A stretch of 64,000 nt of DNA from Kordiimonas laminariae. Lineage in GTDB: Bacteria; Pseudomonadota; Alphaproteobacteria; Sphingomonadales; Kordiimonadaceae. The stretch covers positions 482,796-546,795 of the forward strand of contig NZ_JAKQZA010000001.1 of assembly GCF_023008165.1 (NCBI RefSeq), written 5' to 3'. Positions 8,250 through 17,613 of this stretch are shown piece by piece (position 1 is the stretch's first letter; the number at the start of each line of letters is the position of its first letter). The translations under genes and the position numbers were made by a program. The notes below the pieces were generated by a model. That model saw only the letters and a program-made list of their open reading frames with translations. It was not told the DNA's origin and ran no database searches.

Positions 8250-11200
8250 TTACGCGTTCGCGGCCTCACGGCGATAGAACATGTAGTAAAGTGCTGGCAC
8301 GAAGAAGAGTGTAAGCACAGACGCAATCGCCAAACCGAACATCATCACTGCCGCGAGCGGAGACCACAGCGCACCACCCGTTAAGTAAAGCGGCAGGAGG
8401 CCAACCACCGTTGTGATGGATGTAAGCAGGATCGGCTGAAGGCGTTTTCCCCCTGCCGCTACAATCGCGCTCAACAAATCAGTTTCCTTTCGCTCAATAT
8501 CGATCTGATCAACAAGCACGATGGAGTTGTTAATCACGATACCCGCAAGGCTGATAATGCCAAGTGTTGCGAAGAAGGAAAGCGGCTCACCCGTTACAAG
8601 CAGCCCAACCGGCACCCCAATAAGCGCCAGCGGCACTGACATAAAGATGATAGCACTGCGGCGCATAGAGTTGAACTGGAACACCACCGCAAGGATCATC
8701 AGAAGGAAAGCAAACGGAAGGCCTGCGCCCAGCTTGCCGTAGATCTCAGACGAATCCTTCAGTTCACCACCAATCGTGATTTTATAGCCGCCAGATAGAT
8801 CGACCTTGTTCAGATCAGCTTCAATGGTGTTATAGAGCTCTTGCGCAGTAAGCTGGTTGCTTTTCGCCCGAACAGTGATTGTGCGCACCTGATCCTTACG
8901 GCGGATTTGTGACATAACAAGTTGGGTATTCAGCGTTGCCACCTGCTCAAGCGACATCAAACCATCCGGGCCCGGAAGCACAATGTTCAGAAGGTCTTCA
9001 ACACTGTTACGGTCCCGTTCTGAAGCACGAAGCATAATCGGAATAGTTTCTGATGCCTGACGGAAATCCGAAATCTGATACCCATCAAAATAAGCGCTGA
9101 GCACCTGCGCCATCTGCTCTGACGTAATATCAAGGCGACGAGCATTATCCTGATCAACATCAATCAGGAATTTCATTACTCGTTGACCCCAGTCATGCTT
9201 GTTTTCAATCACTCCTGGAGCCTGCGCGAAGATTTCCTTCACTTCATTACCCATATCAAGAAGACGGGATGCATCAGGGCCAGAAAGCTCGATCTCAACC
9301 GTGCCACTTTCGCCCGCGCCCATGCTAAGGCGTTTCACACGGAACACAGCATCAGGAATATTTTCAAATGCATACCGTTTGAAGCGTTCGCCAAACTTAT
9401 TTGCGCCTTCATTCGAACTTGTGTTTACAAGGAAGAAAGCAAATGCCTGATCAGGGTCCTCAGGGCTAAGCGCCAGATAGAAACGCGGGCCACCATCACC
9501 AACATAAGCGATATGATCAACCACTTCAGGGTTGATATCCTTATCAGCGATATAGCGCATCGTTGCTTTGGCAACGGCTTCTGTTGCTTCAATATGAACA
9601 CCCTTTGGCATATCCATATAAATCAGCACTTCACCGCGCTCACTGACCGGGAACATTTCATTCTTCGCATACCCAAAGAGCTGCATAGAACCGAACACAA
9701 GGGCATAACACACCAGCACAACAACACCCGCACGCTTGGTAAAGGTGCGAAGAAGCGGCATGTAAATCTCCGCCAGTTTAGACGGCTTACGCTCTTCCTC
9801 AGGTATCATATCCTTCTTTGAAAGCTTCAACACCTTAGCGGCGATAAGCGGCATGAAATACATGGCAGAAAGCCATGAACCCGTGAGCGTAAGCACCACA
9901 ACGGTACCTAGTGAGAAGGCATATTCACCCTCGTTCCCCACAAGTAGGAAGAAGGGCGTGAAAGCAAACATGGTTGTAAGCGACGATACAAGAAGCGGCA
10001 CAGCAAACTGTTTGCCAGCGCCAACCGCTGCTTCATGGTTTGATTGCCCCTCTTTGATCCGGCGGAGAATATCTTCCACCACCACAACCCCGTTATCCAC
10101 AAGAAGACCAAGGGAGATAATCACCGCGGCAATGGAAACCTGCTCAAGCGCAATACCAAGTACGGACATTCCAATCAGCGAGAACATAATCGCAAACGGT
10201 ACAATGGAGGCGATAACAATACCCGAGCGCACACCAAGGAACAAAAGAACCACAATAAGCACCACAACGAAGGTTTGCCCCACGTTGCTAAGCGCATTGT
10301 TTACTGATTTAGTTACCTCAGCTGGCTGGAAGGTTGCAAAATCAAGCTTATAACCAATCGGCAGGCCATCTTCGAAAGCTTCAGTGGCGGTCTTCACACC
10401 ATCACCCACCTGCTGGATATCAAAGCTTGGCTGCATCTGCACTGTTACAACAACAGCAGGGCGCAAATTATAGAAAATTGGTTTCTGCTTCGGTGAAACA
10501 TAACCGCGTTTCACCGTTACCAAATCCTTCAGACGTACGAAATCACCTGCATCATTAATTTTAATGAGCATGTTTTCAATTTCTTCAACGCTCTGGAAAT
10601 CACCCGATGCTTCGAGCTGGAAAGAAGCGCCATCCGCATTCAGCTCACCCGCTGGCAGAATGATATTCTGCTTCTGCAGGTTGTCGATAAGCGTGTTTAC
10701 CTGCGCCCCGATAGTGGCGAACCGCCGGGCATCAAGCTCAAGCCAGATGCGTTCTTCTTGCACGCCAGAAACTTCAACTTTGGCCACACCTTTCACAGTA
10801 TAAAGCGTGCGCTGCAGATCTTTTGCGGTTTCTTCCATCTCGTTATAGGAAAAACCCTCAGCCGTAAGCGCAATAGTGGCAATCGCCACGTCGCCCACAT
10901 CTGTGTTTACAAACGGCCCCTGTGCGCCAGAAGGCAAATCACGCTTCAGGTCATTCATTTTATCCCGAAGGTCCTGCCAGATACCATCCAGATCAGAATA
11001 TTCATCTTTCAGCGTAACGCTGGTGCGAAGGCTACCGGTTTTAATAACCGTGTTAATTTCCTTCACTTCCTTGATTTCCCGAACCTTGCGTTCCAGCTGT
11101 TCGGCAATCAGTTTTTCCATCTTCTGCGGCGGCAGGCCGGGGAATTTTACATCCACCTGCGCGTTTCTGATGGTAATTTCCGGATCTTCCCGCTTGGAGA

Positions 11201-11294
11201 AGTTCGGATATAGAATAAAACCAGCCATCACGAGGCCTACCATAAGCAAGTAGGCGAACCGTGATTTGGATAATCCAAATTCAGTAAGAGACAT
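8250..11294 (-). CDS. RND multidrug efflux transporter, inner-membrane pump
   Basis: Proton-driven efflux pump of the HAE1/AcrB superfamily, 1014 residues. An N-terminal helix is followed by two porter-domain halves and two blocks of helices, the usual duplicated plan. In the TM4-like segment the relay motif reads GLLVDNGVVVVED, so the usual second Asp of the AcrB pair is Asn. In the TM10-like segment GIVINNSIVLVD there is Asn where AcrB has Lys. That pattern occurs in other RND branches, so it marks a subfamily rather than a dead protein. It lies 14 bases after its adaptor gene. No outer-membrane channel or regulator gene is adjacent. Substrates are unknown. Confidence 0.93.
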   Translation of the reverse strand: MSLTEFGLSKSRFAYLLMVGLVMAGFILYPNFSKREDPEITIRNAQVDVKFPGLPPQKMEKLIAEQLERKVREIKEVKEINTVIKTGSLRTSVTLKDEYSDLDGIWQDLRDKMNDLKRDLPSGAQGPFVNTDVGDVAIATIALTAEGFSYNEMEETAKDLQRTLYTVKGVAKVEVSGVQEERIWLELDARRFATIGAQVNTLIDNLQKQNIILPAGELNADGASFQLEASGDFQSVEEIENMLIKINDAGDFVRLKDLVTVKRGYVSPKQKPIFYNLRPAVVVTVQMQPSFDIQQVGDGVKTATEAFEDGLPIGYKLDFATFQPAEVTKSVNNALSNVGQTFVVVLIVVLLFLGVRSGIVIASIVPFAIMFSLIGMSVLGIALEQVSIAAVIISLGLLVDNGVVVVEDILRRIKEGQSNHEAAVGAGKQFAVPLLVSSLTTMFAFTPFFLLVGNEGEYAFSLGTVVVLTLTGSWLSAMYFMPLIAAKVLKLSKKDMIPEEERKPSKLAEIYMPLLRTFTKRAGVVVLVCYALVFGSMQLFGYAKNEMFPVSERGEVLIYMDMPKGVHIEATEAVAKATMRYIADKDINPEVVDHIAYVGDGGPRFYLALSPEDPDQAFAFFLVNTSSNEGANKFGERFKRYAFENIPDAVFRVKRLSMGAGESGTVEIELSGPDASRLLDMGNEVKEIFAQAPGVIENKHDWGQRVMKFLIDVDQDNARRLDITSEQMAQVLSAYFDGYQISDFRQASETIPIMLRASERDRNSVEDLLNIVLPGPDGLMSLEQVATLNTQLVMSQIRRKDQVRTITVRAKSNQLTAQELYNTIEADLNKVDLSGGYKITIGGELKDSSEIYGKLGAGLPFAFLLMILAVVFQFNSMRRSAIIFMSVPLALIGVPVGLLVTGEPLSFFATLGIISLAGIVINNSIVLVDQIDIERKETDLLSAIVAAGGKRLQPILLTSITTVVGLLPLYLTGGALWSPLAAVMMFGLAIASVLTLFFVPALYYMFYRREAANA

Positions 11295-11308
11295 GAAAAT
11301 TCCCCTAA

Positions 11309-12433
11309 CTAGCGCAGGTCTGGCAGACGGCGAACTTTCTGGCCGTCGCTCAGGTAAGATACACCAGCAGAAGCGATAAGCTCACCAGCGTTCAAGCCAG
11401 ATGTTACAATCGCCATATTGCCACGTACGCCAGAAATCACCACTTCACGGGCTTTCACTGTTGAGGAGACAGGATCAAACACATAAAGAAGGTTGGTATC
11501 TTTATGCTCATCCCGCACCGCACGAGCACGGTCCATTTCACCCGCTTCGCTCAGCACAAAACAGTGGATAGGCACAAGGAACCCTTCTGTACCGCCAATG
11601 AGGTTCACGGAAACTTCCACTTCAGCTGGCATGCCAGCCTTCAGGTTGCTGTTGCTGTCTTCAAGAACAACCACCACCGGGAACGCAGAAACCTGCTGTG
11701 CGCGAGAACCTAGTTCCTTAATGTGCCCCTTCAGGCCAGTAAGGTTCAGATCAGAAACCTCAACGCTCGTTTGGTCACCCACTTTCAGGTCATTGATCAC
11801 AGTAGACGGCACATTAAAGGCAACTTCATACGTACCTTCACCGTAAAGAGTAAGCACTGCATTGCCCGGTGAAACCGTATTAAAGGAATCTACATTAAGG
11901 GCTGAAATCACACCAGAAAACGGCGCCTTCAAGGTTGATTTAACAAGTTTTTCTTCTGAAAGACCAAGTTGCTGGCGCGCCTGTTCCACCTGTGCGACAG
12001 AGCTTTTAAGCTGTGTATCAGCGGAATCGTATGCCGCGCGAGTTACGTTGCCTGATTGAAGAAGCGCTGCTTTACGCTCGAAATCCGTACGGGCATTTTT
12101 CTCAGAAGCTTCCGCTTGCTCAAGGGCCGCACGCGCCTGCTGCACCTCAAGCTTGAGCGATGTATCATCAAGCTGCAGTAGCACATCACCAGCCTTCACC
12201 CGCTCTCCCACTTCCAATGAAACTTCACCAAGCTGGCCTGAGATTTCAAAAGAAAGCTTACTTTCTTCTGATGGCTGAATAACACTTGGATATGTACGCA
12301 GCATCTTTGATGCTGATTGGGTTACTTCAAAAACCCGAAGCCCTTTAACAGGTGCTTCTTTCTGAGTTTCATTTTCCGAACTGCCGCAAGCTGCAAGGAA
12401 TGCGACGAGAAGAAGGGAGGTTAGAACACGCAT
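11309..12433 (-). CDS. RND efflux periplasmic adaptor (membrane fusion lipoprotein)
   Basis: Periplasmic adaptor that links the RND pump to an outer-membrane channel; 374 residues. The N-terminus MRVLTSLLLVAFLAACGSSE is a lipoprotein signal with lipobox LAAC. A split biotinyl-lipoyl domain surrounds a coiled-coil hairpin of about residues 95-160 rich in A, E, Q and K. The second lipoyl half contains APFSGVISAL, and beta-barrel and membrane-proximal domains follow. It is the first gene of a two-gene operon with the pump. Confidence 0.93.
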   Translation of the reverse strand: MRVLTSLLLVAFLAACGSSENETQKEAPVKGLRVFEVTQSASKMLRTYPSVIQPSEESKLSFEISGQLGEVSLEVGERVKAGDVLLQLDDTSLKLEVQQARAALEQAEASEKNARTDFERKAALLQSGNVTRAAYDSADTQLKSSVAQVEQARQQLGLSEEKLVKSTLKAPFSGVISALNVDSFNTVSPGNAVLTLYGEGTYEVAFNVPSTVINDLKVGDQTSVEVSDLNLTGLKGHIKELGSRAQQVSAFPVVVVLEDSNSNLKAGMPAEVEVSVNLIGGTEGFLVPIHCFVLSEAGEMDRARAVRDEHKDTNLLYVFDPVSSTVKAREVVISGVRGNMAIVTSGLNAGELIASAGVSYLSDGQKVRRLPDLR

Positions 12434-12728
12434 TTCAAAACTTTCTTGGTTAATGGGTTCAATATCTAGGTTTTACCCTACACTGAACATCACGGGATGC
12501 CAAACTTTCGATTATAAAAATGAATATAATTCGAACCTTGTGCAAAATTCAATCTTGGGCGCACGACCTATAGAAAACAGGCAGTTGAGGCGACTTGTTC
12601 GGACGATTAGGACATGTTTTTCAGAAATCAATCAGCCGTTTTCAAGTTTGATAGGATGATATAAACATTACGAATTAATGCATTATAGATGTTTGGCACC
12701 CGATGAGCATGCAGCAGAAGTAAATCAC
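12434..12728. other. Intergenic region, no gene seen
   Basis: About 295 AT-rich bases between the adaptor gene start and the end of the next minus-strand gene. It must hold the promoter of the efflux operon at its left side. I see no convincing small gene, tRNA, or U-tailed hairpin; a ten-base palindrome TAATGCATTA near 12675 is probably chance. Confidence 0.5.
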
Positions 12729-13154
12729 CTAATCAGATTTTACCTCACCACATTTCTCTGTGACTTGAATATGTTTAAGGTCTTCGAGAATAGACAGATC
12801 TTCAACTCCCATAAAATGCAGGTAAGCTGGGAAAAACTCATTCATTTGACGATAAACATTAGTACCTTGGATCAGGATAAAAGGAGCCTCCTGAACTAAA
12901 GGCGGTAATTGCTCGGAAAGCGCACTAAAATTAACCGATGTTTGCGGATGGTTGCCCATATATGTCAGCAGCACAGTGTCTTTAATCTTAAGTTTTACAA
13001 TCAAAAAATCAGTGCCATTTCGAAATATCTCAACACCGTCTATGTTGTGAACACACAAATTTTCTTCGAGTTGAAAACGCCTGTCCTTTATCCTCTCTTC
13101 AGCCTTAACCGCCACACTTAAAAAGACAAGAAAAACTAAGAAACACCTATTCAT
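12729..13154 (-). CDS. Small secreted protein of unknown function
   Basis: 141 residues beginning MNRCFLVFLVFLSVAVKAEE, a clear Sec signal peptide with probable cleavage after VKA. The mature part is a mixed alpha/beta sequence with only two cysteines (ENLCVHN and TEKCGEV), possibly a disulfide in the periplasm. I recognise no family. It has its own neighbourhood: 67 bases after the phosphatase gene on the same strand, so it may be co-transcribed with it. It could be a lineage-specific gene. Confidence 0.6.
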   Translation of the reverse strand: MNRCFLVFLVFLSVAVKAEERIKDRRFQLEENLCVHNIDGVEIFRNGTDFLIVKLKIKDTVLLTYMGNHPQTSVNFSALSEQLPPLVQEAPFILIQGTNVYRQMNEFFPAYLHFMGVEDLSILEDLKHIQVTEKCGEVKSD

Positions 13155-13221
13155 TTACATCCTCATACTTCGAAAATTGCCTTCACCTCAATTTGTAAGA
13201 TGATAGCAAACAAATACCTTC

Positions 13222-14367
13222 TTACTTCATCATTTCCTTGATGGGAGCGCCTGCTTTTTTCCCTGCGTGGTCACCCTTATAATCATACCCAAGGAAGCGG
13301 GCGGTTGTTGCTGCTATTTGGGAAAGGGTTACGACAGGCCCACCGGATACCTCCCCTACCGCAGGGGTATCTGGCCCTATCACCGCCATCCAGATTTCCG
13401 TATCGCCTTTGTAACTGGAGATAGCTTCTGCACCGTCTTCTTTCCGGTATTTAAACCGTCCATGGGATTTCCATGCTTCAAGGCTTTCACTGCCGCGCCC
13501 ATGATCTGTTGTGATGATCATGGTGGTTTTGCCGCTGTAGCGCTTGTCAGACTGGAACCATACCCACAAATCACTAATCATCTGGTCAGTTCTGTGTGCA
13601 GCATCCACATAAAGATCATAATGGCCATCATGGGCAAAATCATCAGTTTCCCCCATGGCGATATAGACGAGATCAAGCTTTTCCTTTGCCATTGCTTCAC
13701 GGGCGAACCCCATGGTGAAGGCATCAAGACGTACTGTATCCCACGGACTTGGAATTTGTTCCTGCAGCTTGTTCAGTTCTTTCACCCTTGGTGAAACACT
13801 TTCATCATACGCTTCAAACCCAGCGTTTACAGGCACACCGGAACGGCTTTCATTCACAATATACGGAAATACATCCCACGAACCGAATGCAGCAACCTTC
13901 CCTTTGTGTGCAGGCTTACCGTTCAACCATTCAAGAATGGTGCGGTTCGGGTTTGGTATTTTATCATTGCTGGTGATACGGGCATCATCCGCAAATCCTG
14001 TAAGGATTTCGCTATACCCCGGATAAGAAAAATGAAATTGGTTGGTGATGTTACCAATACTGCCCTTTGCACGGTTTCCGTATAACTGGCCTTCCTTGCC
14101 GACCGTATCCCAGAAAAACGGCATCATCACACGGCGGCGTTCATCACCTGTTTTCCGCCAGTATTTCTTTTTAAAATCACCGTGGGTTTTCTTGTAGGCG
14201 ATATAATCCTTCTGGTCGAAGAAGGCCCTATCCACGCCTGTGAACAGTTCCTGCCAGCGGAGGCCATCAATAGTGATAAGCACCACTGTTTCTGTTGCTT
14301 TATCCGCAGCCACGCTGGCGCTTGAAATCATAAACGCTGCAGCGATACCAAGAAATTTCAGCTTCAT
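13222..14367 (-). CDS. Secreted alkaline-phosphatase-superfamily hydrolase
   Basis: Metal-dependent phosphatase/phosphodiesterase/sulfatase-type enzyme, about 381 residues. I take the ATG at 14367, giving MKLKFLGIAAAFMISSASVA, a signal peptide, with a G-rich ribosome site; the open frame extends to 14433 but that would bury the signal. Superfamily metal sites are visible: ITIDGLRWQE (first Asp), a SYPGYSEIL segment holding the nucleophile candidate, GETDDFAHDGH, and TTDHGRGS near the C-terminus. Substrate cannot be deduced. It follows the ABC permease gene by about 100 bases on the same strand. Confidence 0.8.
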   Translation of the reverse strand: MKLKFLGIAAAFMISSASVAADKATETVVLITIDGLRWQELFTGVDRAFFDQKDYIAYKKTHGDFKKKYWRKTGDERRRVMMPFFWDTVGKEGQLYGNRAKGSIGNITNQFHFSYPGYSEILTGFADDARITSNDKIPNPNRTILEWLNGKPAHKGKVAAFGSWDVFPYIVNESRSGVPVNAGFEAYDESVSPRVKELNKLQEQIPSPWDTVRLDAFTMGFAREAMAKEKLDLVYIAMGETDDFAHDGHYDLYVDAAHRTDQMISDLWVWFQSDKRYSGKTTMIITTDHGRGSESLEAWKSHGRFKYRKEDGAEAISSYKGDTEIWMAVIGPDTPAVGEVSGGPVVTLSQIAATTARFLGYDYKGDHAGKKAGAPIKEMMK

Positions 14368-14468
14368 TATGCTTTCACCCCCGAAAACCGTTTGGCAATA
14401 AAACGGATACTGAATGCCAAAACCCATCGGCACAAGCAGTATTTGCCAAACAGTTATTTGGGATAAAG

Positions 14469-15578
14469 TTAGTCCAGCTTCGCGCGGTATGCCCTGAGAG
14501 CAAACAGCATCGCAATTACCATAAAGATAAGAATGGGCAGCAGTTCATGTGCCACGGCTGCAAAACTTTGCCCCTTTAGCATCAAACCACGTGCCATCCT
14601 TACAAAATGCGTAAGCGGTAGTATCTCAGCAATCACCTTGGCCCAGATTGGCATGCCTTGATAAGGAAACATAAAACCTGAAAGCAGCATGGAAGGCAGA
14701 TAAAAAGCCACGGCCCCCTGCACGGCCTGCAACTGTGTTTGTGCGAGGGCTGAAAAAGCGAAACCGAGCATTAAATGCGCAACAGCAAACAGCGGCACCA
14801 CAATCAACAAAAGCGCTGCAACTCCGCTCATGGGTACACTGAACAACACATTCGCTGCCACCACAACAAGTACCGCCTGCAAAAGCGCCATAACCACACA
14901 CGGGCTAAGCTTGCCAAAAAGCGCATCAAGCCCTTCAACCGGGGTCGTGAGAAGTGTTTCCCATGTGCCCCGCTCCCGCTCGCTCACCAGTGAAAGCGCA
15001 CCCAGCATAAGCATGCTGATCATAATCACCACACCTACAAGGCCGGGTACTATTGTCCAGGCGGTTTCTCGTTCTGGGTTATAGAGCCAAACCGTATTGG
15101 AAGTAGCGTTCCCAACTTCCCCCATCAGCAAGTGCTTCAGGTAAGCATTTTCCATCATACTAGCTGCCGCTGCCACTGCTTGCGCGTCGGACGCATCAAC
15201 ATATACCGTAAGCGGTTTTGCATCCGCTTCCAGATCATCAAAATCGACTTCTTCCGCCAGTTCAATACCAATAAGCGCCTGTCCGCTGCGCACGCGTGCT
15301 TCGGCACTTCCTTGCGGCAAGAGTCCATCCAGCGGAAGAAAATAACCTGTTCCTTCTGCAATCGTTTCCAGCCGCTCATAAAGCCCATCCTGCGTGCCTG
15401 CAATAGCCATAGGTACATCCTTAGGATTCATATTCACAGCGAACCCAAAAAGGATAATTTGCACAAGAGGGATCAACACAATCAGGGAAAACGTGGTACG
15501 TTCCCGCATCAATTGAATAGTCTCAAGCCGGGCAACAGCCGTAATTCGGTGCAGGCGGCGTTTGATATTACTGAACAT
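14469..15578 (-). CDS. ABC-2 type exporter permease
   Basis: Membrane component of an ABC exporter of the YhhJ/YbhR type. I choose the ATG at 15578 (MFSNIKRRLHRITAVARLET), which overlaps the ATPase stop by eleven bases; a frame open to 15635 is less likely. Layout: an N-terminal helix near residues 30-50 (FSLIVLIPLVQIILFGFAV), a periplasmic domain of roughly 130 residues, then five hydrophobic segments, including the signature-like region SERERGTWETLLTTPV. It pairs with the single ATPase upstream. Probable substrate: the lipid or polyketide-like product of the ketosynthase in the same operon, which is inference from position only. Confidence 0.88.
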   Translation of the reverse strand: MFSNIKRRLHRITAVARLETIQLMRERTTFSLIVLIPLVQIILFGFAVNMNPKDVPMAIAGTQDGLYERLETIAEGTGYFLPLDGLLPQGSAEARVRSGQALIGIELAEEVDFDDLEADAKPLTVYVDASDAQAVAAAASMMENAYLKHLLMGEVGNATSNTVWLYNPERETAWTIVPGLVGVVIMISMLMLGALSLVSERERGTWETLLTTPVEGLDALFGKLSPCVVMALLQAVLVVVAANVLFSVPMSGVAALLLIVVPLFAVAHLMLGFAFSALAQTQLQAVQGAVAFYLPSMLLSGFMFPYQGMPIWAKVIAEILPLTHFVRMARGLMLKGQSFAAVAHELLPILIFMVIAMLFALRAYRAKLD

Positions 15579-16515
15579 AAAGCCCGCCCTTTTCTTCTGA
15601 CCAACCACGCACAAGCGCAAGCGCTGCATCTTCAATCGTTGGGGCCTGCATCTGAACTGGTATTCCCTTCCGCTCCGAGAACTCCATCAAGGCAGGCAGT
15701 TCTTCAGAAGGCAAGGCAAGACATGAGCCATCGGTTTTCTTTACGATACTGAGCGTGTAAGGCTGTTCGGTAAGTTCCTTGAGGTAGCTTTCATAATCAG
15801 TGCTCAAGAAAGTTACACGGGTTACGAGAGATTGCCCAATAATCTCATCCAGTGTACCGCTCGCAACAATAGAACCATCCACAAAGAAGCTGGCTTTATC
15901 ACACCGCTGTGCTTCCATCAGATCATGGGTGGAAACAATAACGCCAACGCCCTTATCGGCCAGTTTACTGATGCATTCCCACACCTCGGCTTTAGCATAA
16001 GCATCAAGCCCGGCCGTTGGTTCATCAAGCAGCACCAGTTCAGGGCCGTGCACCAACGCCGCGGCAAGTTGAAGCTTTCGTGCCCAGCCACCTGAAAGCT
16101 CGCGCGCACGGGCATTTCGGTATTCGCCTAGTTCGAATTCTTCAATAAGTTTCGCAACAGCCGCTTTGGCATCCTTCAGGCAGTAAACATCAGCCCGGAA
16201 ACGGAGATTTTCTTCAACAGTGAGATTATCATAGAGCGAATGCTTCTGCGCCATATAACCCACACGGTGACGCATACTTTCAAACGCTTTTCTATCCCCT
16301 CCTTCAAGGTTATAGCCAAGCACCGTGCCAAAGCCACCATCCGGTGGCAAAAGCCCTGCCAGCATACGAAGGCATGTGGTTTTACCGCCACCATTAGCCC
16401 CCAAAAGCCCATACACCTGCCCTTTTTCAAGGGTCAGATCAAAGCCATCAATTGCAATACGTTCACCAAAGCGTTTCTGAAGCACGGAAACGCTGAGAAG
16501 TGGTTCATAATCCAT
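15568..16515 (-). CDS. ABC exporter ATPase
   Basis: Nucleotide-binding subunit paired with the ABC-2 permease; about 315 residues from the ATG at 16515 (MDYEPLLSVSVLQKRF). Walker A is GANGGGKTT near residue 40, the signature is LSGGWARKLQL near 145, Walker B is LVLLDEPTAGLD near 165 and the switch His is in VSTHDLMEA near 195. An extra C-terminal region of about 90 residues follows, as in ABC-2 partner ATPases. It overlaps the ketosynthase stop by eleven bases and the permease start by eleven, so three genes are tightly coupled. Confidence 0.9.
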   Translation of the reverse strand: MDYEPLLSVSVLQKRFGERIAIDGFDLTLEKGQVYGLLGANGGGKTTCLRMLAGLLPPDGGFGTVLGYNLEGGDRKAFESMRHRVGYMAQKHSLYDNLTVEENLRFRADVYCLKDAKAAVAKLIEEFELGEYRNARARELSGGWARKLQLAAALVHGPELVLLDEPTAGLDAYAKAEVWECISKLADKGVGVIVSTHDLMEAQRCDKASFFVDGSIVASGTLDEIIGQSLVTRVTFLSTDYESYLKELTEQPYTLSIVKKTDGSCLALPSEELPALMEFSERKGIPVQMQAPTIEDAALALVRGWSEEKGGLYVQ

Positions 16516-17602
16516 GTGTGTACCGGAACCCACCATACAGATATTTGGTTGCCTCAGCTCCCAGTATCAATGCGGTTTCCCCCCCAACCATTTGTTTTCT
16601 AAGTTCTGCAAGCGCCAGCCAGATAGCGGCTGAGCCTGTATTGCCGCGCTTATGCGCATTCACAAAGACACGGCTGCCATCCATGCCCATATGTTCTTCC
16701 ATCAATGCACCCATATTACCGTTCGCCTGATGCGGGATAATATGGTTCACATCTTCAATGCCGCTGCCGATGGAAAGCGATGCCTGAATACCTGCGATAA
16801 ACAGCTCTGGCCCGTTCACACGTACAGAGCCAAATTCATGAGCAAATTCAATCACGTCACCACTTGTAAAGGGTGCGCTTGAACCACCTTCAAGTACTGT
16901 AAACCCAGGTTCACGGCCGAGGCCTATATGCCCGAAGAAACTGTGGGAAAGCTTGCCTTTGCTTTCGTATCCCTCAGGTACAAGAATAATCGCGCCTGCC
17001 GCATCACCCATCTGCACCAAATTCACCAATTGGCCTGCATCTTCTTTCACCCGCTCAGGATCAAAGTAAGCAGAACCGGTTTCAGAGCCCACGATAGCAA
17101 TGGGCTTTGCGCTTGGGCCAGAAAGCATGCCGTATCCGATAGCGAGTGCATTGGCGAAGCCCGTACATGCCTGCCTTAGTTCCATATAAGGCCCACGGTA
17201 TTCGAGCTTATCTGCCACAAACGCCATGTTGTTAGGAATAAGACGCGCCGGGCTTGCCGTATGGCCAATGATATAACCAAGATCACTTACCACCATACCT
17301 GCATCAGCAAGGGCTTCCTTAATCGCTTGAGCAGCCAGATCAGGGTTACTATGCCCCTCCCTTGGGCCTTCCCTACGCTCCAGAAGATCGCGCGCAATGT
17401 GCCTGTGCTGGATATTCATTTTCTCAGCGTAAATACGGCCACGTTTTGCGCATTCGAGCCCAAACTGCTTTTCCATATGTGCGAGAAGCTCAGGCGTGGA
17501 AATCGGTGCGCCCGGAAGGGCAAAGCCAGTTCCAGCAACACCAAGTTCGCTGGTATTGTGCCAGAAATTCATATCTGCATCAGGGAAGTGAGGATCAAAC
17601 AT
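16505..17602 (-). CDS. Beta-ketoacyl synthase III-like enzyme (thiolase fold)
   Basis: Condensing enzyme of the FabH/KAS III superfamily, 365 residues. The expected Cys-His-Asn triad is intact: RQACTGFANAL near residue 145, IIPHQANGNMG near 292 and KRGNTGSAAIW near 320. It is longer than FabH and has an N-terminal insertion (residues 30-65) like that of resorcinol-type (DarB/StlD-like) synthases, but no DarA, acyl carrier protein or acyltransferase gene is next to it. It is in an operon between a YHS lipoprotein and an ABC-2 exporter, so I infer it makes or primes an acyl product that is exported. It is not the primary fabH by context. Product unknown. Confidence 0.82.
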   Translation of the reverse strand: MFDPHFPDADMNFWHNTSELGVAGTGFALPGAPISTPELLAHMEKQFGLECAKRGRIYAEKMNIQHRHIARDLLERREGPREGHSNPDLAAQAIKEALADAGMVVSDLGYIIGHTASPARLIPNNMAFVADKLEYRGPYMELRQACTGFANALAIGYGMLSGPSAKPIAIVGSETGSAYFDPERVKEDAGQLVNLVQMGDAAGAIILVPEGYESKGKLSHSFFGHIGLGREPGFTVLEGGSSAPFTSGDVIEFAHEFGSVRVNGPELFIAGIQASLSIGSGIEDVNHIIPHQANGNMGALMEEHMGMDGSRVFVNAHKRGNTGSAAIWLALAELRKQMVGGETALILGAEATKYLYGGFRYTHGL

Positions 17603-17613
17603 AGGGGGAGGTC

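Noticed and set aside
9183-9821. Plus-strand open frame of about 212 codons
   Set aside because: Antisense to the RND pump gene, with no family features.
12453-12659. Possible 68-codon gene in the gap before the efflux operon
   Set aside because: No ribosome site, no family features and AT-rich non-coding composition.
15132-15752. Plus-strand open frame of about 206 codons
   Set aside because: Antisense to the ABC permease and ATPase genes; the translated text is low in family features and rich in Cys/His as expected for a shadow.
16505-17602. Calling the ketosynthase a dialkylresorcinol (DarB) enzyme
   Set aside because: The N-terminal insertion is suggestive, but no darA-like partner or other resorcinol gene is present, so a product cannot be named.
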